NCBI RefSeq assembly: GCF_009372255.1
Contig: NZ_LXGN01000001.1
Location: 1-64,000 of the forward strand
DNA length: 64,000 nucleotides
DNA from: Acinetobacter guerrae
GTDB lineage: Bacteria; Pseudomonadota; Gammaproteobacteria; Pseudomonadales; Moraxellaceae
Reading direction: 5' to 3'
In this document: positions 33,470 to 44,500 of the stretch, one piece after another
How positions within the stretch are numbered: the first letter of the stretch is position 1
How the letters are laid out: each line of letters starts with the position of its first letter
The notes under the pieces: generated by a model
Told to the model about the DNA's origin: nothing
Seen by the model: the letters and a program-made list of their open reading frames with translations, nothing else
The model's database searches: none
Translations under genes and position numbers: made by a program

Positions 33470-34360
33470 TTACAGCTTTACATTTTTTAAAAAATTCCAG
33501 ATTTGCTGTAAAGACGTATCTTTATTTAGTTTATTTCTCAAGATAAAAATATCTTGTGGAATACTAAAATTATCATCAGCCAAAATTTTGACTTTATTCA
33601 TTAATAATTCATCTTCAATCGTAATTCTGGGTAGCCATGCCACTCCTGCTCCTTGCATGACAAAATCTTTTAAATTATTTGCATGATCAGTTTCATACAA
33701 GATTCTATAATTTAATTTATTCATAATAATTTGATCAACCAAATTTCTTAAATAAGCATTCTTACTATAAGAAAGTAATGGAAAATGTTTTTTTATATCA
33801 AACTTGGCTTCACCATTTTTATTGGTTATACACACTGGAATAATATCAGTTTGCCCTAGTTTTAAATAATCAATAATGTCTTTATTAATTTGATTAAGTT
33901 TACTGTGATCGATATAACCTATAAAAAAATCACACGCACCTTCTTTTAAAAGTTTAAAACCTTCCCCTACATTTGCAGCAATTAATTCAATTTTAAATTC
34001 CTGTAAATGCTCTGGAAAAAGTTGAATAAAATTCGCAAAAAAAGTTGAGCTTAAAGAATGTACCACAGCAAAACGTACTGTAATTTCTTTGGTCTTATTT
34101 AAATTATTTAATAAAGCTAAGGTTGCTTGTAACTGATCTTCGATGCTTTTGGCTGTTGCAAGTAGAATTTGACCAGCATCGGTAAACTCAAGATGTCTGC
34201 TATCTCTATCTAAAATGGGAAAACCTAAAGCTTGTTCAAGCTGTTGTATTCGTCGGGTAAATGCAGACTGACTAACAAATCGTCGTTCTGCGGCTTTGGA
34301 AATAGAGCGTTCTTGTTCAAGGGTTAATAGATCTTCAATCCAGCGAATTTCCAGGCTCAT
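33470..34360 (-). CDS. LysR-family regulator, divergent from aspartate ammonia-lyase
   Basis: The 296-residue protein starts MSLEIRWIEDLLTLEQERS. It has the LysR helix-turn-helix (SISKAAERRFVSQSAFTRRI) and a periplasmic-binding-like effector domain. ATG 34360 is chosen in preference to an in-frame start at 34417 that adds 19 residues. It is transcribed away from aspA with a 134-base control region carrying a palindrome, so it is a likely regulator of aspA. The SQSAFTRRIQQLE segment is close to the HypT/YjiE-type subgroup, though I do not assign it. Confidence 0.85.
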   Translation of the reverse strand: MSLEIRWIEDLLTLEQERSISKAAERRFVSQSAFTRRIQQLEQALGFPILDRDSRHLEFTDAGQILLATAKSIEDQLQATLALLNNLNKTKEITVRFAVVHSLSSTFFANFIQLFPEHLQEFKIELIAANVGEGFKLLKEGACDFFIGYIDHSKLNQINKDIIDYLKLGQTDIIPVCITNKNGEAKFDIKKHFPLLSYSKNAYLRNLVDQIIMNKLNYRILYETDHANNLKDFVMQGAGVAWLPRITIEDELLMNKVKILADDNFSIPQDIFILRNKLNKDTSLQQIWNFLKNVKL

Positions 34361-34401
34361 TTGTATGGTCTTAATGTACGATCGCCAGATTATAATCACA
34401 G

Positions 34402-34418
34402 TATGCAAAATTTGCATA
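34402..34418. promoter_or_regulatory. LysR operator candidate between lysR and aspA
   Basis: TATGCAAA-A-TTTGCATA is a perfect 8-1-8 palindrome. A further TATGCA half-site occurs at 34431. The site lies 77 bases before the chosen aspA start and 42 bases before the lysR start. Confidence 0.45.
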
Positions 34419-34494
34419 GTAAATTTAATCTATGCATTAGAAATTATTTCTTACCAATTTTATGATGAATTATCTTCTTCAGATAGACAAAAAA

Positions 34495-35910
34495 ATGAAC
34501 GCCGAAATTTTAACACGTACAGAGAAAGATCTTTTAGGTTTTCGTGAAGTACCCAATCAATGTTATTTTGGAATTCAAACTTTAAGAGCCATAGAAAACT
34601 TTAACTTAAGTTCAAATAAAATAGAACAATTTCCCAATATAATTAAGTCTTTGGCAATGGTTAAATTGGCTTGTGCTCAAGCAAATAATCAACTTGATAA
34701 GTTAGATAATACAAAACTTGAAGCCATTAAATATGCTTGTGAAAAACTTGTAAATGGATCATTCCATGAACAATTCCCAATTGATATGATTCAGGGAGGG
34801 GCTGGAACTTCAACCAATATGAATGCCAACGAGGTGATTGCCAATATTGGACTTGAATATTTAAATCATAAAAAAGGCGAATATCAATATTTACATCCAA
34901 ATAATGATGTGAATATGTCACAATCCACCAATGATGTATACCCTACTGCAATTCGTTTAGGTTTACTTTTTAGTTTAGATGATCTAAATAAACCATTTGA
35001 AGATATAATTACCAGCCTTCGTGCGAAAGGTCAGGAATTTTCTCATATTTTGAAAATGGGACGTACTCAACTTCAAGATGCTGTACCGATGACACTCGGT
35101 CAGGAATTCCATGCTTTTGCTGCGACACTTGAAAAAGATTTAGCCCAAATCAATAGCATTGCGCCAAATACTTTAAATTATATGAATTTAGGTGGCACAG
35201 CAATTGGTACAGGGATTAATACTGAATACCGCTATACTCAACTTGCAATTCAAGCTTTGTCTGAAATTAGCCATAAAGACATTAAATCTGCCCCAGATTT
35301 GATTGAAGCAACTTCAGATATGGGCGATTTTGTCCTTTTATCGGGTTTGCTGAAACGTACAGCAACGAAACTTTCAAAAATTGCCAATGATCTACGTTTG
35401 TTATCAAGTGGCCCGCGTACAGGAATTAATGAAATTAATCTTGAAGCGCGTCAGCCAGGTAGTTCAATTATGCCTGGCAAAGTCAATCCTGTTATTCCTG
35501 AAGCATTAAATCTGGTTTGTTTTCAAATTATTGCAAATGATCTAGCGGTTACTTTGGCAGCCGAAGCAGGTCAACTTCAATTAAATGCAATGGAACCATT
35601 GATTGCATTTAAATTATTTGAATCAATTGAATTGTTATCTCGTGCTTTGGTGATGTTTAGAACCAAATGTATTGATACCGTGACTGCCAATGCCGAGCAT
35701 TGTAAAGCTCAAGTAGAAAATTCGATTGGAATCGTGACTGCACTTAATCCATATTTAGGTTATGAAACAACGACTCGTATTGCTAAAACTGCAAACGAAT
35801 CAGGTTTAAGCGTTCTCAGTTTAATTCGTGAAGAACAGCTTTTATCGGATGAAGTGATTGCTGAAATTTTAGCGATTGATAACATGGTCAAACCTAAAGA
35901 CGCAGCTTAA
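34495..35910 (+). CDS. aspA: Aspartate ammonia-lyase
   Basis: The 471-residue enzyme interconverts aspartate with fumarate and ammonia. Three conserved superfamily regions are visible: GGAGTSTNMNANEV (101-114), SQSTNDVYPTA (142-152) and the flexible-loop signature GSSIMPGKVNP near residue 320, which contains the catalytic serine. The GIQTLRAIENF start and the overall length fit aspartase more than fumarase C. The start is ATG 34495; ATG 34462 (11 more residues) is possible, as neither has a clear ribosome site. A strong bidirectional terminator follows. It yields fumarate and so links amino-acid use to the TCA cycle. Confidence 0.85.
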   Translation: MNAEILTRTEKDLLGFREVPNQCYFGIQTLRAIENFNLSSNKIEQFPNIIKSLAMVKLACAQANNQLDKLDNTKLEAIKYACEKLVNGSFHEQFPIDMIQGGAGTSTNMNANEVIANIGLEYLNHKKGEYQYLHPNNDVNMSQSTNDVYPTAIRLGLLFSLDDLNKPFEDIITSLRAKGQEFSHILKMGRTQLQDAVPMTLGQEFHAFAATLEKDLAQINSIAPNTLNYMNLGGTAIGTGINTEYRYTQLAIQALSEISHKDIKSAPDLIEATSDMGDFVLLSGLLKRTATKLSKIANDLRLLSSGPRTGINEINLEARQPGSSIMPGKVNPVIPEALNLVCFQIIANDLAVTLAAEAGQLQLNAMEPLIAFKLFESIELLSRALVMFRTKCIDTVTANAEHCKAQVENSIGIVTALNPYLGYETTTRIAKTANESGLSVLSLIREEQLLSDEVIAEILAIDNMVKPKDAA

Positions 35911-35920
35911 GCATTTAATC

Positions 35921-35952
35921 AATAAAGGCGCTTTAAAGCGCCTTTATTTTTG
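35921..35952. terminator. Bidirectional terminator between aspA and the TonB receptor gene
   Basis: AATAAAGGCGCTTT and AAAGCGCCTTTATT form a perfect GC-cored stem, followed by TTTG on plus and by an A/T-rich tail on minus. Confidence 0.85.
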
Positions 35953-35966
35953 AATATAAATATGAT

Positions 35967-38399
35967 TTACCAATCTACTTTTGCACTTAAAACAAACGTA
36001 ATTGGTTCTCCTGCACCAGAGTTCATCCAGTATTTTTTATTGAATAAATTATTAATGTCAGCCCTAAACGTGACAGGTTTATTCGAGATGCGCGTCTCAT
36101 AACCACCCCCAATATTCACCAGTGTATAGTCAGGGAGTTTTAAGGTATTTTCATCGCTATGAAATACATCACCAAAATGACGTACATCGCCATGTACACT
36201 TAAGCCTTCGACATATGGAATATTCCAATCGGTCTGAACTACAGCTTGAATTTTAGATGCACCTGCTGGTCGATTACCTTTTTGAACTGTAGTATCTGAG
36301 CTACTAATTTTTTCAATACTTGGATCATTTAAGTTAATTCCTGCATTTACACTCAAATCTGGTGTAAATCTATAGCCACCCATCAACTCAAAACCCTGAT
36401 ATACCGTTTCACCATTTTGGGTTTTATAAAGTTTATCATTCATCGTTTCATCAATTGTCGCCATTTTTTCTAAGCGATATAATGCTGCTGAAGCGAACCA
36501 GCGATCCTGTTGGTATTTGGTTCCAACTTCATATTGTTTGCTGATGGTCGGGTTTAAAAAGTCATCTGCATTTTCATATTTTGTTCCATTATTATCGACC
36601 TGAGGTACTTTTTGACCTTCTTCAAGTGCTTCTACATAGCTCGCATAAAAAGACCAATTTTCCATTGGTTTATAAATTAAAGCATAGGTTGGTGTCACGA
36701 CTTCTTTTTGGTAATTATTGTCCTGATTATTATAATTAATATAACGTCCAGCAATAATGGCCTGCCATTGCTCTGAAAGATGAATTGTATCGCTAGCAAA
36801 GACCTCTTTTTGGTATGTATCTCCGATTGGTGTCTGGGTAAAGCTGATTGGTTTATTATAATACGTGGTTTGTGGCTGGTAGATATTCCCCGAACCTACA
36901 TTTGCCTCCCAATTAGAATCTGCATCGCGTTCTGTTCTCTTCTGAAATGATCCACCAAAAACTAGTTCGTGCTGAATAGGGCCTGTATCGAATTGCCCCG
37001 TCACCATCACTTGACTGGTATCTTTAACGACATCCCCACCCAGTTGATATTGGTTAATTGAGTAATCGCCTTGTTCATTTAAAATATAGGCAAAGGTTTT
37101 ATTGACCATATTACGGTTACGTGTACGTGCCTGAGTCACCTCAGCTTTCCAGTCATCATTAATCTGCCAATAAAGCCCAGTTTGAGCAAGTGCAGAATGA
37201 ATCGTATAAAATGCACCTTTTACAATGTATTTATCGCCACCATCTATTGGTTTTGGCAGTTGTGCTCCATCTGGTAGATTGAACATAAACATGCTTGCTT
37301 CATTATCCAGGTGACGATCCTGATAAATGATTTCACCTTTCCAGAGTAAATTAGGCAGAATACGATAATCTAGAGCTAAAGATGTGACGGTATTATCTGC
37401 ATCTGAGCCATTATAGGTTTCCCCTTTTTCTTTAACGATATTAAAACGATAACCAAGCTGTTTATCTTCTCCAACACGTCCTCCAGCATCAAGCTGTGCA
37501 GATAAAATCCCTGCACTTCGATAGCCGATTTTTGTAGTCAGAAGTGTTTCATCGGTTGGTTGTTTGGTTTGATAGTTAATAATCCCACCAGGTGCAGAGA
37601 AGCCATACATGAACCCAGATAGCCCTTTTAAAGCACTGACGCTTTCCACCACTTCAATTGGAAATTCACCGCCCCATGCGCTGACAGAGTACCCATTCAC
37701 TTTATAGCCATTACTGACATCAATATCTAAGCCACGAATCGAAACAGGGGTACTCCATCCACTACTATAAGAGTTTACCTGTGTCACAATACTGGGGTCA
37801 CCGACAAAAATTTTACCTAAAGAGTTCGTCTGTCTGGTTTCAATTTCTTCAGCAGTTTTTGTGGTAATCGAATATGGCGTATCAATTACGCTTTTATTCC
37901 CTAAAACACCCACAGTATTGACCCGTTTTAAGGGCGCATCTTGATTGTCTGCTTCTAGCTTAATCGTCGGAAGCACAGAATCCGAAGATGCTAAACCCGA
38001 TCGCCCACTCTGATTGGCTTTCGATTGAAGTGGTGTTAATTTAACAACTTCTTCTTTTTTATTATTTTTACTTTTTTCTTCTACACGATAACCACTGGAG
38101 GTTTGTTTAATTTGATAATTGGTATTTTTTAATAATTCTGTAAAACCATCATGAGTTTCATACGAACCCTGTATTCCCTGACTTCTAACCGCTGAAAACA
38201 AGCGACTGTCAAAAATGATATTGACACCCTGCTCTAGTGCGTATTGGTTAAGTACCTGCGCCAGATTCCCCGCTGGAATATTGACCTGCGTAGGCGCTGC
38301 ATGAGTAAACACTGGTAAAGCAGCAATAGAGAGAGTTGCCATATGAATCGCTAAAACCAAAGGTTTTGGATTGAGAAATGGACGACGAATAGACCCCAT
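35967..38399 (-). CDS. TonB-dependent siderophore receptor with STN signalling domain
   Basis: An 810-residue outer-membrane receptor. A signal peptide (to about residue 34, FTHAA) is followed by an N-terminal STN domain (about 36-105, NIPAGNLAQVLNQYALEQGV), which contacts FecR, then a plug (about 160-300) and a 22-strand barrel ending SAKVDW. The plug carries the usual SxxRGxD element (VSIRGLDID). It should import a ferric siderophore and, through the STN domain, signal to the FecR/FecI pair encoded just upstream. The gene order sigma factor, anti-sigma, receptor is the FecIRA plan. The siderophore cannot be told from sequence. Confidence 0.9.
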   Translation of the reverse strand: MGSIRRPFLNPKPLVLAIHMATLSIAALPVFTHAAPTQVNIPAGNLAQVLNQYALEQGVNIIFDSRLFSAVRSQGIQGSYETHDGFTELLKNTNYQIKQTSSGYRVEEKSKNNKKEEVVKLTPLQSKANQSGRSGLASSDSVLPTIKLEADNQDAPLKRVNTVGVLGNKSVIDTPYSITTKTAEEIETRQTNSLGKIFVGDPSIVTQVNSYSSGWSTPVSIRGLDIDVSNGYKVNGYSVSAWGGEFPIEVVESVSALKGLSGFMYGFSAPGGIINYQTKQPTDETLLTTKIGYRSAGILSAQLDAGGRVGEDKQLGYRFNIVKEKGETYNGSDADNTVTSLALDYRILPNLLWKGEIIYQDRHLDNEASMFMFNLPDGAQLPKPIDGGDKYIVKGAFYTIHSALAQTGLYWQINDDWKAEVTQARTRNRNMVNKTFAYILNEQGDYSINQYQLGGDVVKDTSQVMVTGQFDTGPIQHELVFGGSFQKRTERDADSNWEANVGSGNIYQPQTTYYNKPISFTQTPIGDTYQKEVFASDTIHLSEQWQAIIAGRYINYNNQDNNYQKEVVTPTYALIYKPMENWSFYASYVEALEEGQKVPQVDNNGTKYENADDFLNPTISKQYEVGTKYQQDRWFASAALYRLEKMATIDETMNDKLYKTQNGETVYQGFELMGGYRFTPDLSVNAGINLNDPSIEKISSSDTTVQKGNRPAGASKIQAVVQTDWNIPYVEGLSVHGDVRHFGDVFHSDENTLKLPDYTLVNIGGGYETRISNKPVTFRADINNLFNKKYWMNSGAGEPITFVLSAKVDW

Positions 38400-38480
38400 T
38401 TTAATTTCCTTACATCATTTATATTTGCCTATTAACTAAGACGTTTTAGAAATCAAAACAGGAAGTTTTTTTATAGATTT

Positions 38481-39452
38481 TTAATCTTTTTGAATAACAG
38501 TCAATAAATCGCCGACGGAATAAGTACTTAAATGGAGTTGGTCTTTTAATAATTGCATGGCTGAATCAGGATCATCCAATGGCAATACGGCATTAACTCG
38601 GTATTGGCTTAATGTCTTATGGTTATAAATATATTTACTCGATTGATAGCTTTCCAACATATGCAAGACTTGATCCAAAGCCATATCATTGACAACCAGT
38701 TTTTTACTTTGCCATGATTTTCGTAATAAATCTGGATTAACGCTTTCAATCTGTACCCGTTTTCCATTGAAATTAAAGCTTTGTCCCGTTTCAAGCACCA
38801 GTGGTTCAAAGCGATGATGCAAGGAATAAATTTTAGTTTTCGACTCAATCATACTGACACGAACCTGATCATGATCGTAGTTGACAATAAATTGAGTTCC
38901 TAATGCCTGTACTTGAATATCCCCTAAATCAACCACAAAAGGTCGTGTATGATCTTTGGCAACATTCACTTGAATATTCCCTTCGAATAAATGTATTTTC
39001 CTCTGATCCAGATTATATTGTAAGTTATAAGCCGTTTGCCCTGCCATCTGGATTGAGCTTTGATCAGATAAAATATTCTGTTGCCATTGTTGTGCTTCCG
39101 TTGAATGATCTGCGTTCCAACGTTGATAAGGTAATTGTGAAACAATCCAAGCCGTAATCACTGCAATGATTAAACTGCTCCCCCATAATAGAGGTGCTGT
39201 TTTTTTCTTGGTCGACGTTTTTCTTAAAATATTATTCTGTACCATTGGATGTTGTGATCGTAGATTTTGAGCTTTAAGTACATCTACTTGATTTAAAAAT
39301 TGTTGTAATTCTTCAAAGGTTTTTAAATGCTCAGGACTTTGCTGTTTCCAATGTTCAAGTTGGGTTAAATCATCCTGAGAATAGTCACCTGAACTTAATG
39401 TAATTAACCATTCTGCTGCTTCGTTTATAATTTGTTGGTCAGGTTTTGACAT
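38481..39452 (-). CDS. FecR-type anti-sigma/signal transducer
   Basis: A 323-residue single-pass membrane protein. The cytoplasmic part (1-85, EAAEWLITLSSGDYSQDDL, an N-terminal DUF4880-like segment) precedes one transmembrane helix (about 88-105, LLWGSSLIIAVITAWIV) and a periplasmic FecR domain (about 130-220) with a C-terminal STN-contacting end. It holds its cognate sigma factor inactive until the receptor is loaded. It lies 28 bases from the sigma gene and 81 bases from the receptor. Confidence 0.85.
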   Translation of the reverse strand: MSKPDQQIINEAAEWLITLSSGDYSQDDLTQLEHWKQQSPEHLKTFEELQQFLNQVDVLKAQNLRSQHPMVQNNILRKTSTKKKTAPLLWGSSLIIAVITAWIVSQLPYQRWNADHSTEAQQWQQNILSDQSSIQMAGQTAYNLQYNLDQRKIHLFEGNIQVNVAKDHTRPFVVDLGDIQVQALGTQFIVNYDHDQVRVSMIESKTKIYSLHHRFEPLVLETGQSFNFNGKRVQIESVNPDLLRKSWQSKKLVVNDMALDQVLHMLESYQSSKYIYNHKTLSQYRVNAVLPLDDPDSAMQLLKDQLHLSTYSVGDLLTVIQKD

Positions 39453-39480
39453 GAATATTCGTCTTATTATAAGAATATAT

Positions 39481-39996
39481 TTATAAATCTGATTTTAACA
39501 CAGCATAACAATGACTTAAGGTTTTAACCAAATCATGATGAATGGTTTTACTTGTCACGTTTAATTGTTTGGCAATCTCGACCAGACTCAAATCATCAAT
39601 GTAATGCATTAGAAACGCAAGCTGCTGTCGTTCAGGTAAACCATCCAGAACTTGCGCAAGTTTATTGAGTATATCAATCGCAAGTACAGTTTGTTCTGGA
39701 CTAATATCATAACTGAGGTTTTGCTGAGTCAAATATTCAAGATAAGCTTGCTCTATTTTTTGATGTCTTGCCCGATCAATTAAAATTCGTTTCGCTGTCG
39801 TGGTTAAATAAGCTTTAGGCTGCTGAATGTCGAGCAAGCCCTGACTACGAATCAGTTTAGTAAATGTATCTTGTAAAACATCTTCGGCATTTTCAGCCGA
39901 GCCTAATTTTTTATACAACCAACCATATAACCAGCTATAGTGAACTTTATATAGCTCTGCTATGTAATGCGTGATGATTTGTTGATTTGCCGTCAT
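39481..39996 (-). CDS. ECF sigma factor, FecI-like
   Basis: A 171-residue extracytoplasmic-function sigma factor. Region 2 is at about 10-75 (SWLYGWLYKKLGSAENAEDVLQDTF) and region 4 at about 115-165 (LPERQQLAFLMHYIDDLSLVEIAKQLNVTSKTIHHDL). It would direct RNA polymerase to the receptor promoter. The gene is preceded by a Fur-box-like sequence, which would make the whole unit iron-repressed. Confidence 0.9.
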   Translation of the reverse strand: MTANQQIITHYIAELYKVHYSWLYGWLYKKLGSAENAEDVLQDTFTKLIRSQGLLDIQQPKAYLTTTAKRILIDRARHQKIEQAYLEYLTQQNLSYDISPEQTVLAIDILNKLAQVLDGLPERQQLAFLMHYIDDLSLVEIAKQLNVTSKTIHHDLVKTLSHCYAVLKSDL

Positions 39997-40035
39997 GATA
40001 GTAACGTCACACCGTCAGAAATGTGGCTAATGTAT

Positions 40036-40054
40036 CAGTAATGAGAATTACTAT
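40036..40054. promoter_or_regulatory. Fur-box-like site upstream of fecI
   Basis: AGTAAT-GAGA-ATTACT (40037-40052) is a palindrome and fits the Fur pattern of GATAATGATAATCATTATC at most positions. It is 41 bases upstream of the sigma-factor start. Confidence 0.6.
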
Positions 40055-40083
40055 CAATTTTATTTAAAATTAATTTTACAACA

Positions 40084-41490
40084 TTAGTCTCTGCCCCATC
40101 CTGTGCCTAATGCTGCAATCAGTTGCATTGAATTGATCATCTGACGTTGTTGTAATTCCAGTCGATCTTGTTCTGCTTGCAAACGTAAGTTTTGTGCTGT
40201 AACTACTTCTAAATAACTGACCAGTCCAGAGTTATAACGCTGAGTGACAACACGTTCATTTTCATGGGCTAGATTTAACAATTGAGCTTGTTCAGAAACT
40301 TGTTGTTTTAGACTTGCTGATTGCATTAAGCCATCTTCCACTTCTTTCCAACCTGTCAAAACTGTTTGCTTATATGCAGCAAGTTTTTCATCATAATTGG
40401 CTTGTGCTTGATCAATCCCTGCTTTACGTTTTCCGCCATCAAATACTGTCGCTGCGGTATTTAAACCAATTGACCAGAGATAGTTTGGCGATTGAAAAAG
40501 TTGTGAAAATATATTGTTATTTAAGCTTCCATTTAAACCAATACTCAGGTCTGGAAGCCATGCTGTTTGCGCTAAACCAAGTTGTGCATGTGTTGCAGCC
40601 AGTTCTCGTTCAGTGCGAATTACATCTGGTCGCTGAATTAATAAATGACTTGGAATCTGGACAGGAATTGTAGGGACATTAAACTGAGCTGTTTGCTTGC
40701 CAAGCTGAAACTGAACAACCGTTTGGCCGAGTAATACAGCGAGGATATTTTCTTGTAAATTTCTTTCCCGTTGTCGTTCAATTTGTTGAATTTCGACTTG
40801 TTTGAGTTGTGTTTCTGCCTGAATAACATCTGCACGAGCGATCATACCCGCCTGATATTGATTTTTTAAAATTTGCACCGAACGTGCATAACTTTGCCGA
40901 GTTTGTCTAAGTACATCAAGCTGTAAATCTAATAATCGAATATTCCAGTAGCTTTGTGCTGCTAAAAGTTGCTGATTAAGCTTGACCGCGGCTAAGTCTG
41001 CCTGTGAAGCCTCCAGATTGGCTTGTTGTCCCTCTATAGCTTTGGCAACTCTGCCCCATAAGTCAGGCACCCAACTGGCTTGTATTCCTGCGCTAAATTG
41101 GCTAGTCGCCTTATTATTTTTACTACCATTCCGATTTGCCGAGCCTTCGACGCCTAAGCTTGGTAAACGTGCGGAACGTTGCTCATCAAGTAAAGCGATC
41201 GCATTGCGATAACGCGCTTCGGCCTGTTTTAAAGTTAAATTTTCTGTATTAAGTTGTTGAATCAAAGTACTGAGCTTTGCATCTTGATAAAGTTGCCACC
41301 ACTGAGATGTCTGCGGCGTCAAAGTTTGAGTTTGTACCCAATTTAATGAAGCATATTTATACTGCGTATCTGCCTGAATAACAGGTTGTTGATAAGCAGG
41401 TGGATGCGTCACTATATTTGAACTACACCCTATAAGTAGCAAGACACAGCTAAAACTGGGTAGATGTTTGGATAAAATCGAATTGATCAC
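40084..41490 (-). CDS. Outer-membrane efflux lipoprotein (NodT/OprM type)
   Basis: The 468-residue TolC-like channel subunit has a lipoprotein signal with lipobox LLIGC (cysteine at residue 22) and two outer-membrane efflux repeats with long coiled-coil helices (NLTLKQAEARYRNAIALLDEQ and similar). It is the last gene of a four-gene minus-strand operon (periplasmic adaptor, two RND permeases, outer-membrane factor), so the pump has its own channel. The OEP repeats are of ordinary length. Confidence 0.85.
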   Translation of the reverse strand: MINSILSKHLPSFSCVLLLIGCSSNIVTHPPAYQQPVIQADTQYKYASLNWVQTQTLTPQTSQWWQLYQDAKLSTLIQQLNTENLTLKQAEARYRNAIALLDEQRSARLPSLGVEGSANRNGSKNNKATSQFSAGIQASWVPDLWGRVAKAIEGQQANLEASQADLAAVKLNQQLLAAQSYWNIRLLDLQLDVLRQTRQSYARSVQILKNQYQAGMIARADVIQAETQLKQVEIQQIERQRERNLQENILAVLLGQTVVQFQLGKQTAQFNVPTIPVQIPSHLLIQRPDVIRTERELAATHAQLGLAQTAWLPDLSIGLNGSLNNNIFSQLFQSPNYLWSIGLNTAATVFDGGKRKAGIDQAQANYDEKLAAYKQTVLTGWKEVEDGLMQSASLKQQVSEQAQLLNLAHENERVVTQRYNSGLVSYLEVVTAQNLRLQAEQDRLELQQRQMINSMQLIAALGTGWGRD

Positions 41491-41512
41491 TTTTCTATTT
41501 TCCTATCTATTT

Positions 41513-44500
41513 CTATCTTCTATAGCCGAAGGCATTGGTAATATTGAATTGTTTACACATTTGAGCCAGTTTCTCTAACAAGAGATACATCACAGGTGTG
41601 GTATAAAGGGTTAATAATTGACCCAATGCCAAACCGCCAACGATCACAATGCCCAAAGGTTGTCGTAGTTCAGAGCCTTCAGTTGTACTGAGTGCCAATG
41701 GAATAGCACCTAATAAAGCTGCGGTATTGGTCATTAAAATAGGACGAAACCGCAATGCTGCCGCAGATAGAATCGATTCAAATGCTGTCTTGCCAAGACG
41801 ACGTTGCTGTAAGGTGAAATCAATCAGTAAAATTGCATTTTTTACAACAATTCCAATTAATAAAAACATGCCCAATAAGGCGATCAGGCTAAATTCAAAA
41901 TTAAATAGCCAAAGTGTGAGTAAACCGCCCAAAGCCACAGCAGGAACCGTTGACAATATCGTCAATGGATGGAGCATACTTTCATAAGTTACGCCTAAAA
42001 CGATATAAATCAGCACAATAACTGCTAAAAGTAACATCGGTGTGCTTAAGCCTGCTTGTAAACTTTCGGCTTCTACATCTTTATCTGTTGCAACAAAAAT
42101 CTGATTAGGCAGCATGACCTGTGGCAATACACCACGAATCGCGGTCTCGGCTTGTTCAGCGGTGTAACCTTGTTTGAGTACATAGCCAATACCCATTGCG
42201 GCATATTGGTTGCGTCGATGTACGCGATCATTTGTAATTCCATATGACCATGTTGCAAAGTTAGTCAATGGTACATATTCACCGTTTTGATTTGGAACTT
42301 TGATATTTGCCAATGATTCTGGATTTTCAGTAAAACGCTTATCAATTTCCATCACGACATGAAATTGATTGGTTTGATCATAAATGGTCGAAATTTGTCG
42401 TTGTGAAAATGAGTTGTTCAGTACACTGGAAATACTTTCAATATCAACGCCTAAACGTCGTGCGGCTTCTCGATGAATATCGAGCGTGACATGCTGAGCC
42501 CCTTCATCGCCTAAAGTTTCCACCTCTTCAAGCTCAGGTAGTTTTTGCATCGCCTCTGCAACTTTCGGCGCCCATTTTCTAAGTAAGGCAACATCATCCG
42601 ATTGCAATAACAGCAAATAGTCCTGCCCTCCACTCGCAGCAAAAAGATCTTCCAGATCAAGATCCTGTTGGACTCTTGCCGAAAATATTGCCCCTGCTAA
42701 CCACGGAGCATTTTGACGAATCCTTTCAGCAATTTCATGCGTTGTCTTACCATCGCGTTCAGCTTTGGGTTTTAAACTAACCATAAAAAAGGAATTGGTG
42801 GTTCCACCAGCGCCGCCAGAAGTTCCAATCACATCTTTTATTGCAGGATCTTTGAGTAAACTTTGACTAAATGTCAAAATTTTAGGCTGCATAATCTGAA
42901 AAGAAAAACCATCATCCCCTCGAATAAATGTTTCGATTCGGCCTGTATCCTGCTCAGGTAAAATCTTTTTAGGCAAACTTTGATATAAATAGATTGAACC
43001 CGCAATTGCACCTAACCAAAGTAGTATCGCGAGATAAGCATGACGCATAATCCACTTTAATGAATGCAAATAATGCTGTGTTAAATACTGCATCATGCGT
43101 TGGCTATACGCATATAAAACTTGATTATTCTGCGAATTTAAAGGCTTTAAACAACGGGCCGATAGACTTGGGGTTAAAATTAAAGAAACAAAAACTGAAA
43201 GAATAACAATGAAAACCAGTGTAAGCGAAAACTCCCTAAATAGCCGTTCAATGACCCCACCCATAAATAATACGGAGATAAAAATCACAATAAGTGCCAG
43301 ATTCATCGCAATCAGCGTAAATCCAACCTCTCTAACGCCTTGAATAGCTGCATTAAATGGGGTTTCACCCTGTTCAATGTGACGTTCAATATTTTCAAGA
43401 ACGACAATGGCATCATCTACAACTAACCCAATCGCAACAATGACTGCCATAATCGATAAATTGTTCAGCGAAAATCCTGCCAAATAAACCAGACTTGTCG
43501 CGCCAATCAAAGTAACCAACATGGCAATGGTCGGCACAATTGCACTTTGTAGTCTTCCTAACATCAGCGCAACCACAATCACAACCAATAGCATAGAAAA
43601 AAGCAAGGTATCACGCGCTTCTTTTAAACCTGCATGAATAATTTCAGAACCATCCATGACTGTTGTCAACTGTGCATCGGCAGGAATAAGAGAATTTAAT
43701 TCAGGTAGTTTTGCCTTGATTTTTTCAATCGTTGCGATGGTATTGGCATTGGGTTGCCTGCTGATTTTAATAATGACCGCAGGTTCACCATTATGGAAAC
43801 CACTGACATAACGGTTCTCAACGGAATCTTCTACTTTTGAAATATCTTTTAGTCTGACAATACCCTGCGATGTTTGATGGATAATTAAATTGTCAAAATC
43901 TGCCGCAGCTTTCAAATCGGTTGAAAGTGCAACTTGCCAACGATGTTGTTGATTTTCAATGACACCTAATGACTGTACTACATTACTTTTTTCAACTGCC
44001 TGTCGAACTTGCTCCAAAGAAACTCCTTGTGAAATCAGAGCATTTGGATTTAACACAATACGCACCGCAGGCATTGACGCACCATCAATTTCAACCTCTC
44101 CAACACCACTGATTTGGGCAAGATTGGGTTGTAACTGATTGGTTGCCAACTCATATAATTGACCTGCAGATAAATATTTGGAACTCAGCGCAAGATAAAA
44201 AATGGGGCTTTGACTGGGGTTGACCTTAAAATATTCAGGAGGGCTAGGCATACCAGAAGGCAATTGAGATATTGCGGCATTGATAGCGGCCTGTACTTCG
44301 CGCGCTGCTTCATTGATATCTGTATCTAGATCAAAATGCAACGTGACTTGGGTCGAGTTTTGGCTACTAGATGAATTAATCGCTTTGACGCCAGACACCC
44401 CCATCATGGCGCGTTCTAGTGGAGTGGATACAGTCGCTGACATGCTTTCAGGACTTGCACCAGGTAAATTTGCACGTACTACAATTGTAGGGATATCTGC

